Positions 9,379-18,764 of a stretch of DNA of 64,000 nucleotides are shown piece by piece. The stretch is from an uncultured Lachnospiraceae bacterium (GTDB taxonomy: Bacteria > Bacillota > Clostridia > Lachnospirales > Lachnospiraceae). The position numbers and the translations under genes were made by a program. The notes under the pieces are model-generated. The model was not told the origin of the DNA. It saw nothing but the letters and a program-made list of their open reading frames with translations, and did not search any database. Location: positions 156,013-220,012 of the forward strand of contig CASWVG010000001.1 of NCBI GenBank assembly GCA_949472775.1, in the 5' to 3' direction. Positions within the stretch are counted from its first letter, which is position 1. Each line of letters opens with the position of its first letter.

Positions 9379-10374
9379 TTATTTTTCCAGTTCTACATCT
9401 TTTAACAGCGCACGGATTTCTTCCACGCCGATCCACTCCGTATTATTGTCGGAACTGTAATGAAACCCTTCCATCACTTTCTTACCCGAAAGATCCGGCT
9501 TCTGTCTGTTGTTCCATGTCATCTGCGGATAGACAATAAAGTGTTTGTCATACTCGTAGGTAGTCGCCGAGTCCTCCGTGGTCACCATGATCTCGTGCAG
9601 CTTCTCCCCCGGTCTGATACCGGTCTCCTTAAGTCTGCATCCGGGCAGCATCGCCTCCGCCAGATCCGTGATCTTAAAGGATGGTATCTTGCTGATGAAG
9701 GTTTCCCCGCCGTTTGCCTCCGCAAGCGCCTTGATCACCAGCTCCACACCCTGCGTCAGACTGATCCAGAAGCGGGTCATGCGCAGATCTGTAATGGGAA
9801 GTTCCGTCGCTCCCTCCTGAATCAGCTTGTGGAAAAAAGGAATGACAGACCCACGGCTGCCCGCCACATTTCCGTACCTCACAATGGAAAAGCTGATATC
9901 CTTCGTACCCACATAAGCGTTCGCCGCCACAAAGAGCTTGTCCGAGACAAGTTTTGTCCCACCGTAAAGGTTAACCGGGTTCACCGCCTTGTCCGTAGAC
10001 AACGCCACCACCTTGCGCACCCCCGTATCCAGCGCCGCGTCAATCACGTTCATGGCGCCGTGAATGTTTGTCTTAATGGCCTCGTTGGGGTTATATTCGC
10101 AGGCGGGCACCTGCTTTAACGCCGCCGCGTGAATGATGTAATCCACCCCCTCGCAGGCGCGCTTCAGACGCTCCACGTCGCGCACATCGCCGATGAAAAA
10201 CCGGAGTTTCTCCTCGTGCTCCTTAAACTCATTCGCCATCATCCACTGTTTAAATTCATCTCTCGAATAGATGATGATTTTTTTCGGCTCATAGTTGGTG
10301 AGCACGTATCTGGTAAAGCATTTTCCGAAAGAACCCGTTCCCCCGGTTATCAGTATGGTTTTATCTTTTAACAT
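9379..10374 (-). CDS. pseB: UDP-N-acetylglucosamine 4,6-dehydratase (inverting)
   Basis: MLKDKTILITGGTGSFGKCF...AAALKQVPACEYNPNEAIKTNIHGAMNVI...ALSTDKAVNPVNLYGGTKLVSDK; start moved from 10434 to 10374 (AGGAAGGAG RBS). Confidence 0.93.
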   Translation of the reverse strand: MLKDKTILITGGTGSFGKCFTRYVLTNYEPKKIIIYSRDEFKQWMMANEFKEHEEKLRFFIGDVRDVERLKRACEGVDYIIHAAALKQVPACEYNPNEAIKTNIHGAMNVIDAALDTGVRKVVALSTDKAVNPVNLYGGTKLVSDKLFVAANAYVGTKDISFSIVRYGNVAGSRGSVIPFFHKLIQEGATELPITDLRMTRFWISLTQGVELVIKALAEANGGETFISKIPSFKITDLAEAMLPGCRLKETGIRPGEKLHEIMVTTEDSATTYEYDKHFIVYPQMTWNNRQKPDLSGKKVMEGFHYSSDNNTEWIGVEEIRALLKDVELEK

Positions 10375-10430
10375 AGATCTCCTTCCTGCAAAAAGCGAAA
10401 ACTCAGAATCCACGAACGGGCAGGCACTTC

Positions 10431-11492
10431 TCACACTATGCCAAGTTCCCGGAACGCCTTCTCATAGGGCGCCCTGCAAAGCCCTTTTTCTGTAATAATG
10501 CCTGTAATCAGCGAATGATCTGTCACATCGAAAGCAGGGTTATAAACTTTCACACCCTCCGGCGCCATCCGCTCCTTATACCACATCTGTGTCACTTCTT
10601 CCGCCGCCCGCTCCTCAATGGGAATCTGATCCCCCGTCGCAAGGGACAGGTCTATGGTGGAACTGGGCGCGCATACATAAAATGGAATCCCGTAATGTCT
10701 CGCCAGCACGGCCACCCCCGAAGTACCGATTTTGTTGGCGGTATCGCCGTTTGCCGCCACCCGGTCACAGCCCACAAAGACCAGATTCACAAGTCCGCTC
10801 TTCATCACGGTGGACGCCATATTGTCACAGATCAGAGTCGTGTCGATGCCCGCGCCGTGAAGTTCAAAAGCTGTCAGCCTGGCTCCCTGCAAAAGCGGCC
10901 TCGTCTCGTCACAGTATACCCGGAAATCCGTCATCCCATGCTTAAGCGCCACATACATAGGCGCCGTCGCCGTACCGTATTTCGCCGTAGCAAGCGTTCC
11001 CGCGTTGCAATGGGTAAGAATCCCGTCACCTGGCTTCATCAGCCCGAAACCGATCTCCCCGATGCTGCGGCTGATCGCTACATCCTCATCCCGGATTGCC
11101 TGCGCCTCCGCAAAAAGCCGCTCCTTGATCTCTGCCACCGTCTGGTCCGCATGTGCAAGCAATGTGCGTTCCATCCGGTCCAGCGCCCAGAACAGATTCA
11201 CCGCCGTGGGACGCGAGGAGGCAAGATATTTTTTCTGCTCCCTAAATGCCGAAAGAAACGTTTCATAATCCTGCGTCTCAATGCGGGATGCGGTGAGGGC
11301 AATTCCGTACGCGGCACAGACGCCGATCGCCGGCGCGCCCCGGACGCGCAAAAAACGGATCGCCTCGTAAATGTCTTCTATTTTCTCTACCCGCAGCACC
11401 TTCACCGTGCCCGGCAGCAGCGTCTGGTCCAGTATTTCCAGACAGCTTCTGTCCTCGGAGAGAAGAACTGTGTCTAATTTCAATGCATCCAT
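10431..11492 (-). CDS. mtnA: S-methyl-5-thioribose-1-phosphate isomerase family protein (MtnA)
   Basis: RFLRVRGAPAIGVCAAYGIAL; DGILTHCNAGTLATAKYGTA; CDRVAANGDTANKIGTSGVAVLARHYGIPFYVCAPSSTID; canonical MtnA/eIF2B-alpha-like motifs. Confidence 0.92.
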   Translation of the reverse strand: MDALKLDTVLLSEDRSCLEILDQTLLPGTVKVLRVEKIEDIYEAIRFLRVRGAPAIGVCAAYGIALTASRIETQDYETFLSAFREQKKYLASSRPTAVNLFWALDRMERTLLAHADQTVAEIKERLFAEAQAIRDEDVAISRSIGEIGFGLMKPGDGILTHCNAGTLATAKYGTATAPMYVALKHGMTDFRVYCDETRPLLQGARLTAFELHGAGIDTTLICDNMASTVMKSGLVNLVFVGCDRVAANGDTANKIGTSGVAVLARHYGIPFYVCAPSSTIDLSLATGDQIPIEERAAEEVTQMWYKERMAPEGVKVYNPAFDVTDHSLITGIITEKGLCRAPYEKAFRELGIV

Positions 11493-11517
11493 ATCGTATC
11501 CCCAGTATCAATCTTTC

Positions 11518-11556
11518 AGCACACGCTATTCGCAAAATCGCATCTTCGATGCTCTC
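11518..11556 (-). repeat. Dispersed intergenic repeat family 2, copy A
   Basis: GAGAGCATCGAAGATGCGATTTTGCGAATAGCGTGTGC in the mtnA 5' leader; shares GCATCGAAG-TGCG-TTTTGCGAA-A with copy B. Confidence 0.5.
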
Positions 11557-11588
11557 CGCCGCTTCGCAGCTACTCTTGCAACACATTT

Positions 11589-11617
11589 ATTATAGGCAGT
11601 TTTCACAGACGTGTCAA
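11589..11617 (-). promoter_or_regulatory. Perfect-consensus sigma-A promoter TTGACA-17-TATAAT upstream of mtnA-pseB-pseC...
   Basis: Minus strand TTGACA (11617-11612), 17 bp, TATAAT (11594-11589); -35 overlaps the stop of the upstream gene. Confidence 0.85.
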
Positions 11618-13137
11618 CGTATTTCACGCTGCGCCTCCCACTCATCCCGGGGCATGGCAACCAGCGACTTTTTTCTGAAAAACAACGCCATTTTCTGATT
11701 CGTCCATTCCTCTTTGTCAAGCGTGACAGGCAGATGTACAAGCGGTTCCTGCTCACCCACAATAAAAGGCACCACCGCATCCTCCACACTCTCATCCGTC
11801 AAAATCCCGGTGAGCTCGTCCATCTGCTCCTTATAAGCTGCCGCCTTTCCCGAGCGGATGTAATAGTAGCACACATAGTCCGTACTGTTTTTCAGATCCG
11901 CCCTACAGATAAACAGAATCAAAAAAGCCGCCGCAAAACCTGCCGCATATACGGGCAGACTTGCTTTTTTGCTTCCACCACTTTTTTCACAAATCCATCC
12001 CAGCCCATAAAGAAGACTTCCGAACAGTGCAAAAATGAATACCCAGAAAATCGTATTGGGAACGCCCACGGAAACTGACCCTTCAGAGACTGACCCTCCC
12101 ACAAACACGACCGGCCAATATACCGCGCAGTACAGCCCCCACAAATATAAAACCACCAGTACAGGGCAGGGAAAATGCATCTGTGCCGCCGGAACGATCC
12201 CGCGCAGTATATCCCACATAAAAACCGCCAGTATAATCATAACTGCCATAGAAGCAGGGTAATCTGCAAAAAATTTCCACATGCCATGCGCCCCCTGTAC
12301 CAGTGCTTTGATAACCGCATGAAACATTTCGGACGCCGTGATATGATACCCCGCCCCACCACGCACCGCATTACCCGGCGCAAGCGCGCTGACCAGAAGG
12401 CCTGCCATCTCCAGCGCAAGAGGAAGCAGCATAAAAAGCACTTTGCGCCCTCTGTAAAGGAACAAAACCACAAACAACGCAAACAGACCCAGACCAAAAA
12501 ACGCCGTCAGATAATTTGTCCCCCCAAGAAGCGTCATCCACAAAGATGCCAGAATCAGATCCCGTCTTCGGAAATCCAGAATATAGCGAAAAAAACACGC
12601 GCAGGCAAACATGGTAAGCGCCAGGGGAACCGTGTAATGCACCGCCCCGTTATACCAGAAGAATGCCGAAGTCTGATAGGGCACAAACTGGATCAGCACA
12701 AACAGCAGAATCATATCAAGCAGCAGGAAATCCCGTTTGTCCATATGTAAAAACCGGACCAGCAGGCAGTAGAGAAAATCCGTCACCCCACCAATCAGAA
12801 GTCCCGTCATCAGCCATGGAACAATCCAGTACGCGTCATGCGAAAAAACCTCCGGCTGCAGCGAAAACAGAAAAATCGAAAACCAGGTTCCCTGCCATGA
12901 AAAATAATACTTCTTAACACTTGCAAAAGCCGCCTGCAAAACCCGTACAATCGAATGCGTATCTACCCATGCCAGATGAGTCAGAAGACCGAAGGACCAG
13001 TCATCCCCCGACGCCCTGTCCACACCCGCCACCGCCAAAATGGGCAGCAGGCTTAGAATAAAAATGATAACCGCCATCCATGTCAGCGGCGTCCGGAAAT
13101 TTCCTGCTTTTATGCCAGCAATCCAACTTTTTTTCAT
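11614..13137 (-). CDS. Polytopic membrane protein (DUF6056-like / GT-C-like)
   Basis: 507 aa, many TM segments; early GDDWSF motif and YYFSWQGTWFS. Confidence 0.6.
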   Translation of the reverse strand: MKKSWIAGIKAGNFRTPLTWMAVIIFILSLLPILAVAGVDRASGDDWSFGLLTHLAWVDTHSIVRVLQAAFASVKKYYFSWQGTWFSIFLFSLQPEVFSHDAYWIVPWLMTGLLIGGVTDFLYCLLVRFLHMDKRDFLLLDMILLFVLIQFVPYQTSAFFWYNGAVHYTVPLALTMFACACFFRYILDFRRRDLILASLWMTLLGGTNYLTAFFGLGLFALFVVLFLYRGRKVLFMLLPLALEMAGLLVSALAPGNAVRGGAGYHITASEMFHAVIKALVQGAHGMWKFFADYPASMAVMIILAVFMWDILRGIVPAAQMHFPCPVLVVLYLWGLYCAVYWPVVFVGGSVSEGSVSVGVPNTIFWVFIFALFGSLLYGLGWICEKSGGSKKASLPVYAAGFAAAFLILFICRADLKNSTDYVCYYYIRSGKAAAYKEQMDELTGILTDESVEDAVVPFIVGEQEPLVHLPVTLDKEEWTNQKMALFFRKKSLVAMPRDEWEAQREIR

Positions 13138-13226
13138 TTTGTACCATTCCCCGTTATTTTACCGCTTGTCACACAGCCATACTTTTTCCACTAAACCGTA
13201 AATCCCTGCCGCCGCCCAAAATGCTT

Positions 13227-14993
13227 TCAGCGGGACAAGTCATACACATCACAGTATTTCTCCTCAAACACCAGCTGCAGCCCGTTCTGAACAGACGCGC
13301 TGTCTTTTCCCCCAAGTCTGCCAATCTGTTCTCTGGCATCCGTCCCTTTTGCCAGATATACCACCAATGAATCGGCATCTTCTAATCTGGCATCCGCAAC
13401 CGGGTCCGGGCTGTCCGCAGAGACAAAACAGACCGCCGGATACATCAGCAGCTCATTGGTTACATCCCAGATACACCATTCCTCCCCGGGCTTGTAAAAG
13501 TAAACCACCGGCGCATCCGCTGCCGCCCGCTTCCCTGCCCAGGCCGTCTGCTCCATATCTTCCCGATAAAGAAATACCACGTCTGCCCGCACATAGCTCA
13601 GCGCGACGAGCGCCAGACTGAAAGTCACCGCAATCCCGATCATCCTTTTTTCATGTAAAGCAGCCCGTATGGGCAGACTCGTCCCTTTTTCTCCACCTTT
13701 TTCTTCCGCCGCCCACGTCCCGTCCGTCTGCCGCAGAAGGAACGCCGCACCCAGAACCAGAAGCAGCACCATAATGCCATAAACCGGAAGCTGGTAGCGG
13801 TTGGAGGTATCTCCCAAAAGCAGCCCGGTCTTGGATACCGTCAGGAAATACCCGGCTGCCGTAAACAGAAGCATATAAAATACCAGACCGGGAGTACCCT
13901 GCCTTTTTCCCGCGACACCCAAACGCCTTACCGCCACCGCAGCCACAAGGAACAGAAGCATCAGGCCAAGCAACCCGCCAAACACATACCTGTTCATCAG
14001 ATCCCAGAAAAAACAGATCCTCTCAAATGTATTCGACAGATTAAAGAAATTCTCCGTCGCCTGTGCTCCCCGCTGCCCTTTAAACATCTGTCCCGGAAAA
14101 GCCGGATAAGTCAGATACGCCAGAATAAACGCCATCCCCTGGGAAATGCCGTACCGCAGGCAGTTCCGGATATTCCTGTCCCGCCACAACATCCATATGC
14201 AAAAGAATATCGCAAGAAAAAACAGAAAGATGAAATAGTAATACTGCGTCAGAAAACCCACATAGGTCACCGCCGCCATGGCGAGAAGAGTTTTCACCGG
14301 AAGAGCTGTCCAACGCCTCCCGCCGGATCCACCTTCCTCTCCCGGCTGCGGTTTTCCTTCATCCGCTGGATCCACCTTTTCTTCCCAGCCACTTTTCTTC
14401 TGTCGGAAACCGTCCTGTAATCCCAGCACTGCCCGCACATGCAGAATGGCGCAGAGTAGTACAAATGTTGTCAACATTTCATACATTCTGATAAACACCA
14501 CCCCGCTCATGGCTGCCGGACTGAAACCATAGACAAACAGCACGGGAAAAGGCAGCCGTTCGTCCCTTCCCGCCGCCAGATATGACAGGTATGTCAGCAA
14601 TATAAGATTCATGCCGTGAAAAAAGAGATTGACCGACAGTCCGGTCCACTTTGAGAACACGCCAGACGACAGGGAAGCCACTGTGTGGAACACCCAATAA
14701 TACATGGGCGGATGTACGTCCCATGACTGCACCTGTTTTACAAGCCCGTACTGGAACTGCTGACCCGGAAGCACCACAAACTCGTTGCGGTACACATCCC
14801 GCTCCATCCACTCTCCATCTTCCACATAAAAGCCGTTCGTACGCGCGGTGGAATAGTAGGTGTAATACTCATCCTCATGGAACCCCTGTTTCTGGGTGCA
14901 AAACCAGAATGCCGCCGCCATCTGCAAAAACCACAGTACAATGAAGCACACAAAATATTTTGTTTTCTCCCTGCTTCCCTTCCATTTAACCAT
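13227..14993 (-). CDS. GT39/PMT-like membrane glycosyltransferase (GT-C)
   Basis: CTQKQGFHEDEYYTYYSTAR N-terminal acidic motif, WDVHPPMYYWVFH, multiple TMs. Confidence 0.65.
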   Translation of the reverse strand: MVKWKGSREKTKYFVCFIVLWFLQMAAAFWFCTQKQGFHEDEYYTYYSTARTNGFYVEDGEWMERDVYRNEFVVLPGQQFQYGLVKQVQSWDVHPPMYYWVFHTVASLSSGVFSKWTGLSVNLFFHGMNLILLTYLSYLAAGRDERLPFPVLFVYGFSPAAMSGVVFIRMYEMLTTFVLLCAILHVRAVLGLQDGFRQKKSGWEEKVDPADEGKPQPGEEGGSGGRRWTALPVKTLLAMAAVTYVGFLTQYYYFIFLFFLAIFFCIWMLWRDRNIRNCLRYGISQGMAFILAYLTYPAFPGQMFKGQRGAQATENFFNLSNTFERICFFWDLMNRYVFGGLLGLMLLFLVAAVAVRRLGVAGKRQGTPGLVFYMLLFTAAGYFLTVSKTGLLLGDTSNRYQLPVYGIMVLLLVLGAAFLLRQTDGTWAAEEKGGEKGTSLPIRAALHEKRMIGIAVTFSLALVALSYVRADVVFLYREDMEQTAWAGKRAAADAPVVYFYKPGEEWCIWDVTNELLMYPAVCFVSADSPDPVADARLEDADSLVVYLAKGTDAREQIGRLGGKDSASVQNGLQLVFEEKYCDVYDLSR

Positions 14994-15053
14994 TCCTGTT
15001 ATTTCCCACTTTCACGCCTCGTCCATCCTGTATTCATTACGAGCTATACTCCG

Positions 15054-16055
15054 TCATCCCGTTTTCTCCCTCAGGTTCATCTTCCATGCGTGCGCACCCC
15101 TGACCGTCCGGGGCGCCACGGAAAGCAGCAACAGATATACTTTATTTTTTCCCGTCAGATACGGATTTTTGATCATATCGCACACATGCCGTCGCAGATA
15201 CTTTTTTACATTTTTATAAAAAACGTTATCCCCCTTCATCTGCGAAAGAGGCACGTGCAGCATGTAATCCAGTCTCTGATAGAGATTAAAGCGCACCGCG
15301 TATACATGTAATGCGGGATATTTACGGTCCACAAGTTCCTGCGCCATATCCGCGTTTTCCACGATATCCATGAACACCCGGGAGAAGGTGTCTTTTGTCT
15401 TTTTTCTTGTAGTGCTCTCCTTGCGGCACACCACATGGTAACCCTGTCCCGGCAAAATACAGACACCCGGAATCTCCTGTAAAATATCCAGAAGCAGCCG
15501 GAAATCCTCATTCAGTTCCCCCTCCGGGAACCGATGCCCGGCAAAGATTTCCCGCGGAAACAGCTTAGTGCAAAAGGAGCTGTCCCCCCGGTGCAAAAGA
15601 AGTTCTTTTATAAAAGTTTCCGAATCGCAAAACCGCTCCTGTTCCGGCGGCGTACAGATGTCCGGCAGCCGCCTTCCATCCTCGTCCACCTCGTCGCGCG
15701 AAATCTGCGCCACAGGATATTTCCCATCCTCCAGCACACGGGCAAGTTCCTCATACACATAATTGTCTATATAGTCGTCGCTGTCCACAAACCCGATATA
15801 ATCACCGGATGCCTCGGAAAGCCCCGCATTTCTGGCGGAAGAAGCGCCGCCATTTTCCTTATGGCGCACGAGAATACGCGCATCATCCACCGCGAGCCGC
15901 TCACACAATTCCCCGGTGCCGTCCGTGGAACCATCGTCTATCAGAAGAATTTCCAGCTCTTCATATGTCTGGGCACAGAGAGAGCGCACACATCTTTCCA
16001 GACAGTTTATGGAATTGTACACCGGCACAATCACGCTGATTTTTTTCGTTTCCAT
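15054..16055 (-). CDS. Glycosyltransferase family 2
   Basis: KISVIVPVYNSINCLERCVRSLCAQT...DDGSTDGTGELC...GDYIGFVDSDDYID; start at 16055 with GGGGCAG RBS. Confidence 0.92.
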   Translation of the reverse strand: METKKISVIVPVYNSINCLERCVRSLCAQTYEELEILLIDDGSTDGTGELCERLAVDDARILVRHKENGGASSARNAGLSEASGDYIGFVDSDDYIDNYVYEELARVLEDGKYPVAQISRDEVDEDGRRLPDICTPPEQERFCDSETFIKELLLHRGDSSFCTKLFPREIFAGHRFPEGELNEDFRLLLDILQEIPGVCILPGQGYHVVCRKESTTRKKTKDTFSRVFMDIVENADMAQELVDRKYPALHVYAVRFNLYQRLDYMLHVPLSQMKGDNVFYKNVKKYLRRHVCDMIKNPYLTGKNKVYLLLLSVAPRTVRGAHAWKMNLREKTG

Positions 16056-16122
16056 CTGCCCCTTTCTGTCCACCCGCCGCGTTTTGCATATCCTCTGCCA
16101 TGCAGTGTTTCTGTCATCCCTT

Positions 16123-17295
16123 TTAATCGTCTTCTGGTGGATATTTCCCCGGTCTGATCACGGGCGCCTCACTTAAAGGTCCCGCTTCCTCCGGGCACAG
16201 CCTTCCCTGCCGCATGCCCTCCACAAACCGCAAGAGAGCAGACGCCGCGTGTTCCGCGTTCCACATATCCCGGATTGTCTCGTAAGCGGCACGTCCCATG
16301 CCCCGCCGTTCTTCCCAGTTTTCAAAAAGATCGAGCACTAGCGCCTCCATTTTCTCGTAGCGTCCGCCGGAATAAAGCAGGCCGTTTTCTCCGTGGCGGA
16401 TCAGATAGGGAGCCGCGCCCACACGGGCGTCAACTACCTCCACACAGCCGCTGTTCATGCCTTCATTGACCACCGCGCCCCAGCCCTCCAGATGATTGCT
16501 GGTAAAAAGGTGGATATGGCACTTCTCCATCACATCCCGCACCTGGCCGGGTTTCGTATATCCATAAAACGTAAAGGCATCAGACAGCCCTTCGCGTTCC
16601 ACCTCTTCCTTAATCGCGGACTCCAGGTCGCCGCCACCCAACATATGCATCCGGTAGGCATATCCCTTCTTTTGCAGTGTTTTTCCAAGCCGCACCACAT
16701 ACTCCGGATGCTTTAACGGAATAAACCGTCCCGCCCAGACAATCTGCAGCGGTCCTCCCTCCGGTTTCATTGCCGCAAATGTCTCGTCATCATAAGTCCT
16801 AAGTTCGGTAAAATACCCCCACTTGAATAACTTGCCCGGGTACGCCCCTATCAGATGAAAGTCCGACGCCGCATACGCACCTGCACAGAGCATACAGATG
16901 TTCTGTCCCCGGTATCTGATATGCTCCTGATATTTTGCCACCAATCCTCTCGGAGAGATGGCCTTCCACTGCCCCTCCCGGTACAGCCGCTCACTCACCC
17001 GGAGTGTGGTCTTTCCCGACCGGAGCCTCGGCGTCACAATATCTTCCCTGCCCGTCCAGCCAAAAAGCACCACGTCACTTTCCATAATCCGTTTCAGACA
17101 CTCGTACTCGTCCTCATAAAGGCACATGACATAGGGTATTTCCTGCAGATCAACACCCCACCCCATTTCCACGCGCTCCGCCTCCATGGGCATGGTCTGG
17201 ATGAATACAAACCCCTTCCCCAGCCGCTTATACAGCGCCTCGCAGAATGGGAGCTGATGATGGTTGATGTAGTTTGACACAAATGTGAATGTCAT
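16123..17295 (-). CDS. Glycosyltransferase family 4
   Basis: IVWAGRFIPLKHPEYVVRLGKTL...FTFYGYTKPGQVRDVMEKCHIHLFTSNHLEGWGAVVNEGMNSGC. Confidence 0.88.
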   Translation of the reverse strand: MTFTFVSNYINHHQLPFCEALYKRLGKGFVFIQTMPMEAERVEMGWGVDLQEIPYVMCLYEDEYECLKRIMESDVVLFGWTGREDIVTPRLRSGKTTLRVSERLYREGQWKAISPRGLVAKYQEHIRYRGQNICMLCAGAYAASDFHLIGAYPGKLFKWGYFTELRTYDDETFAAMKPEGGPLQIVWAGRFIPLKHPEYVVRLGKTLQKKGYAYRMHMLGGGDLESAIKEEVEREGLSDAFTFYGYTKPGQVRDVMEKCHIHLFTSNHLEGWGAVVNEGMNSGCVEVVDARVGAAPYLIRHGENGLLYSGGRYEKMEALVLDLFENWEERRGMGRAAYETIRDMWNAEHAASALLRFVEGMRQGRLCPEEAGPLSEAPVIRPGKYPPEDD

Positions 17296-17313
17296 GTTAC
17301 CACCTCCTCCTCG

Positions 17314-17366
17314 GAGAATACCGCTTTTCAGGCATTCTCCCGAGTGAGACTTAGTATTTCTTAACG
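17314..17366 (-). repeat. Dispersed intergenic repeat family 1, copy 1 (hairpin-forming leader element)
   Basis: AAGAAATACTAAGTCTCACTCGGGAGAATGCCTGAAAAGCGGTATTCTCCGAGG; matches copy 2 at 52227-52276. Confidence 0.6.
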
Positions 17367-17406
17367 AAGCAGCCTCTGCTGCGAAGTTTTTGAAGTACTT
17401 CTCACT

Positions 17407-18693
17407 TTATTCCAGCATCTCCCTGTAAATATGCATCAGACGGTAATAATTCTGATCCGCGTCGTGGTTGACACGGGCATGTTTTCTGGCATTGTCGGAG
17501 AGTCTGTCCACAATGGCCTCCTTCGTGAACACTTCGATAATGCTGTCAGCCAGCGCGTCCACATCCCCGGGCGGGTAGAGAAATCCGTCCCCGCCGTCCG
17601 TCAGAATATTATGTATGCCGCCCACATTTGCCGCCACACAGGGCACGCCCAGAAGCATTGCCTCCCCCACGGAATTGGGAGAATTTTCAAGAACCGACGG
17701 GCAGACGAAAACCTGACAGCTCAGATACTGCTTTTTCATCTCCTCCGCGTCAATCCGTCCAAGCATGTTGATCTTTTCTTCCAGATTATTTTCACGGATC
17801 AGTTTTTTGAGATATTTACCATATGCGGGCAGTTTTAACGCATCCTTCCACGTCTCTGCCTTCAGAATATCCGCTCCCGCCACGTAGACCTCCGCATCCG
17901 GAAACTGCTCCAGAATTTTAGGCATCGCCTGTAACAGATAGTGGAACCCTTTCAGCGGATAATCACCCTGGCTTAAGAAAATACGATGGGTCTGGCAGTT
18001 GTATTTACTCCACCTGTCGCGGTAAAACACGCCGCGCAAAGTCTCATTCAGAAAGTGATAGACAGCGTCCGGATTAATTTTTGAAGTCTCCGCCCGGTCA
18101 AAATCCGTCCGTCCCGCGATATGCCCTGTTCTCTTGATGGCCTCAATTTCATACTCGCCACGCTTTTCAAACTTCTTCTGCTGCCGCCGGATACTGTCCT
18201 TTCTGACACGGTCACGGAATGTGCTCTGTCTTTGTACCTTCACAGGCAGATCCGCCATATACACCTTCGCAATCGCGGAAACCAGCCCCTGAATGCCAAT
18301 CAGCGTCCTCTCCGGTCGGTCAAAGACTTTAATCGACGCCAGCGCGTGGGGAAATTCGGTGCCGAACACATGCAGAATATCCGGCTGAAAGTCATTGATA
18401 ATAAGCTCAAAATGCTTTTCCAGATCAGAATCATAGTGCTCCGGCGCCGTCAGATCCTCCACAAAACCATAACAATGACAGGAAATGCTCTCCCCCAGCG
18501 GCATCATCCGGTCAAAATTTCCCAACGATTCTTCCACCGGAAACGCAATGCCCAGCTCAATCCGGTTCCTCTCCTGCTCCATCACCACCCGGTCAAGCAG
18601 TCCGGAAAGCCACCCCTCCCTGTTGCTGCAGGGAAGATTCAACCTTTTTGCAATCGCCGGAAGCATGATATTACACACCCATAAAACTTTCAT
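17407..18693 (-). CDS. Glycosyltransferase family 4
   Basis: FLSQGDYPLKGFHYLLQAMPKIL...VFVCPSVLENSPNSVGEAMLLGVPCVAANVGGIHNIL; start at 18693 (GGAGGT RBS). Confidence 0.9.
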   Translation of the reverse strand: MKVLWVCNIMLPAIAKRLNLPCSNREGWLSGLLDRVVMEQERNRIELGIAFPVEESLGNFDRMMPLGESISCHCYGFVEDLTAPEHYDSDLEKHFELIINDFQPDILHVFGTEFPHALASIKVFDRPERTLIGIQGLVSAIAKVYMADLPVKVQRQSTFRDRVRKDSIRRQQKKFEKRGEYEIEAIKRTGHIAGRTDFDRAETSKINPDAVYHFLNETLRGVFYRDRWSKYNCQTHRIFLSQGDYPLKGFHYLLQAMPKILEQFPDAEVYVAGADILKAETWKDALKLPAYGKYLKKLIRENNLEEKINMLGRIDAEEMKKQYLSCQVFVCPSVLENSPNSVGEAMLLGVPCVAANVGGIHNILTDGGDGFLYPPGDVDALADSIIEVFTKEAIVDRLSDNARKHARVNHDADQNYYRLMHIYREMLE

Positions 18694-18764
18694 TCGTACC
18701 TCCATTCCAAAGCCTTCAATGCTAAGAACCCCTTCTCATTCCAGTGTTTATCACGGCGAAACGC

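Noticed and set aside
10515-11477. 320-aa plus-strand ORF
   Set aside because: Antisense to mtnA; no recognisable domain, R/H-rich
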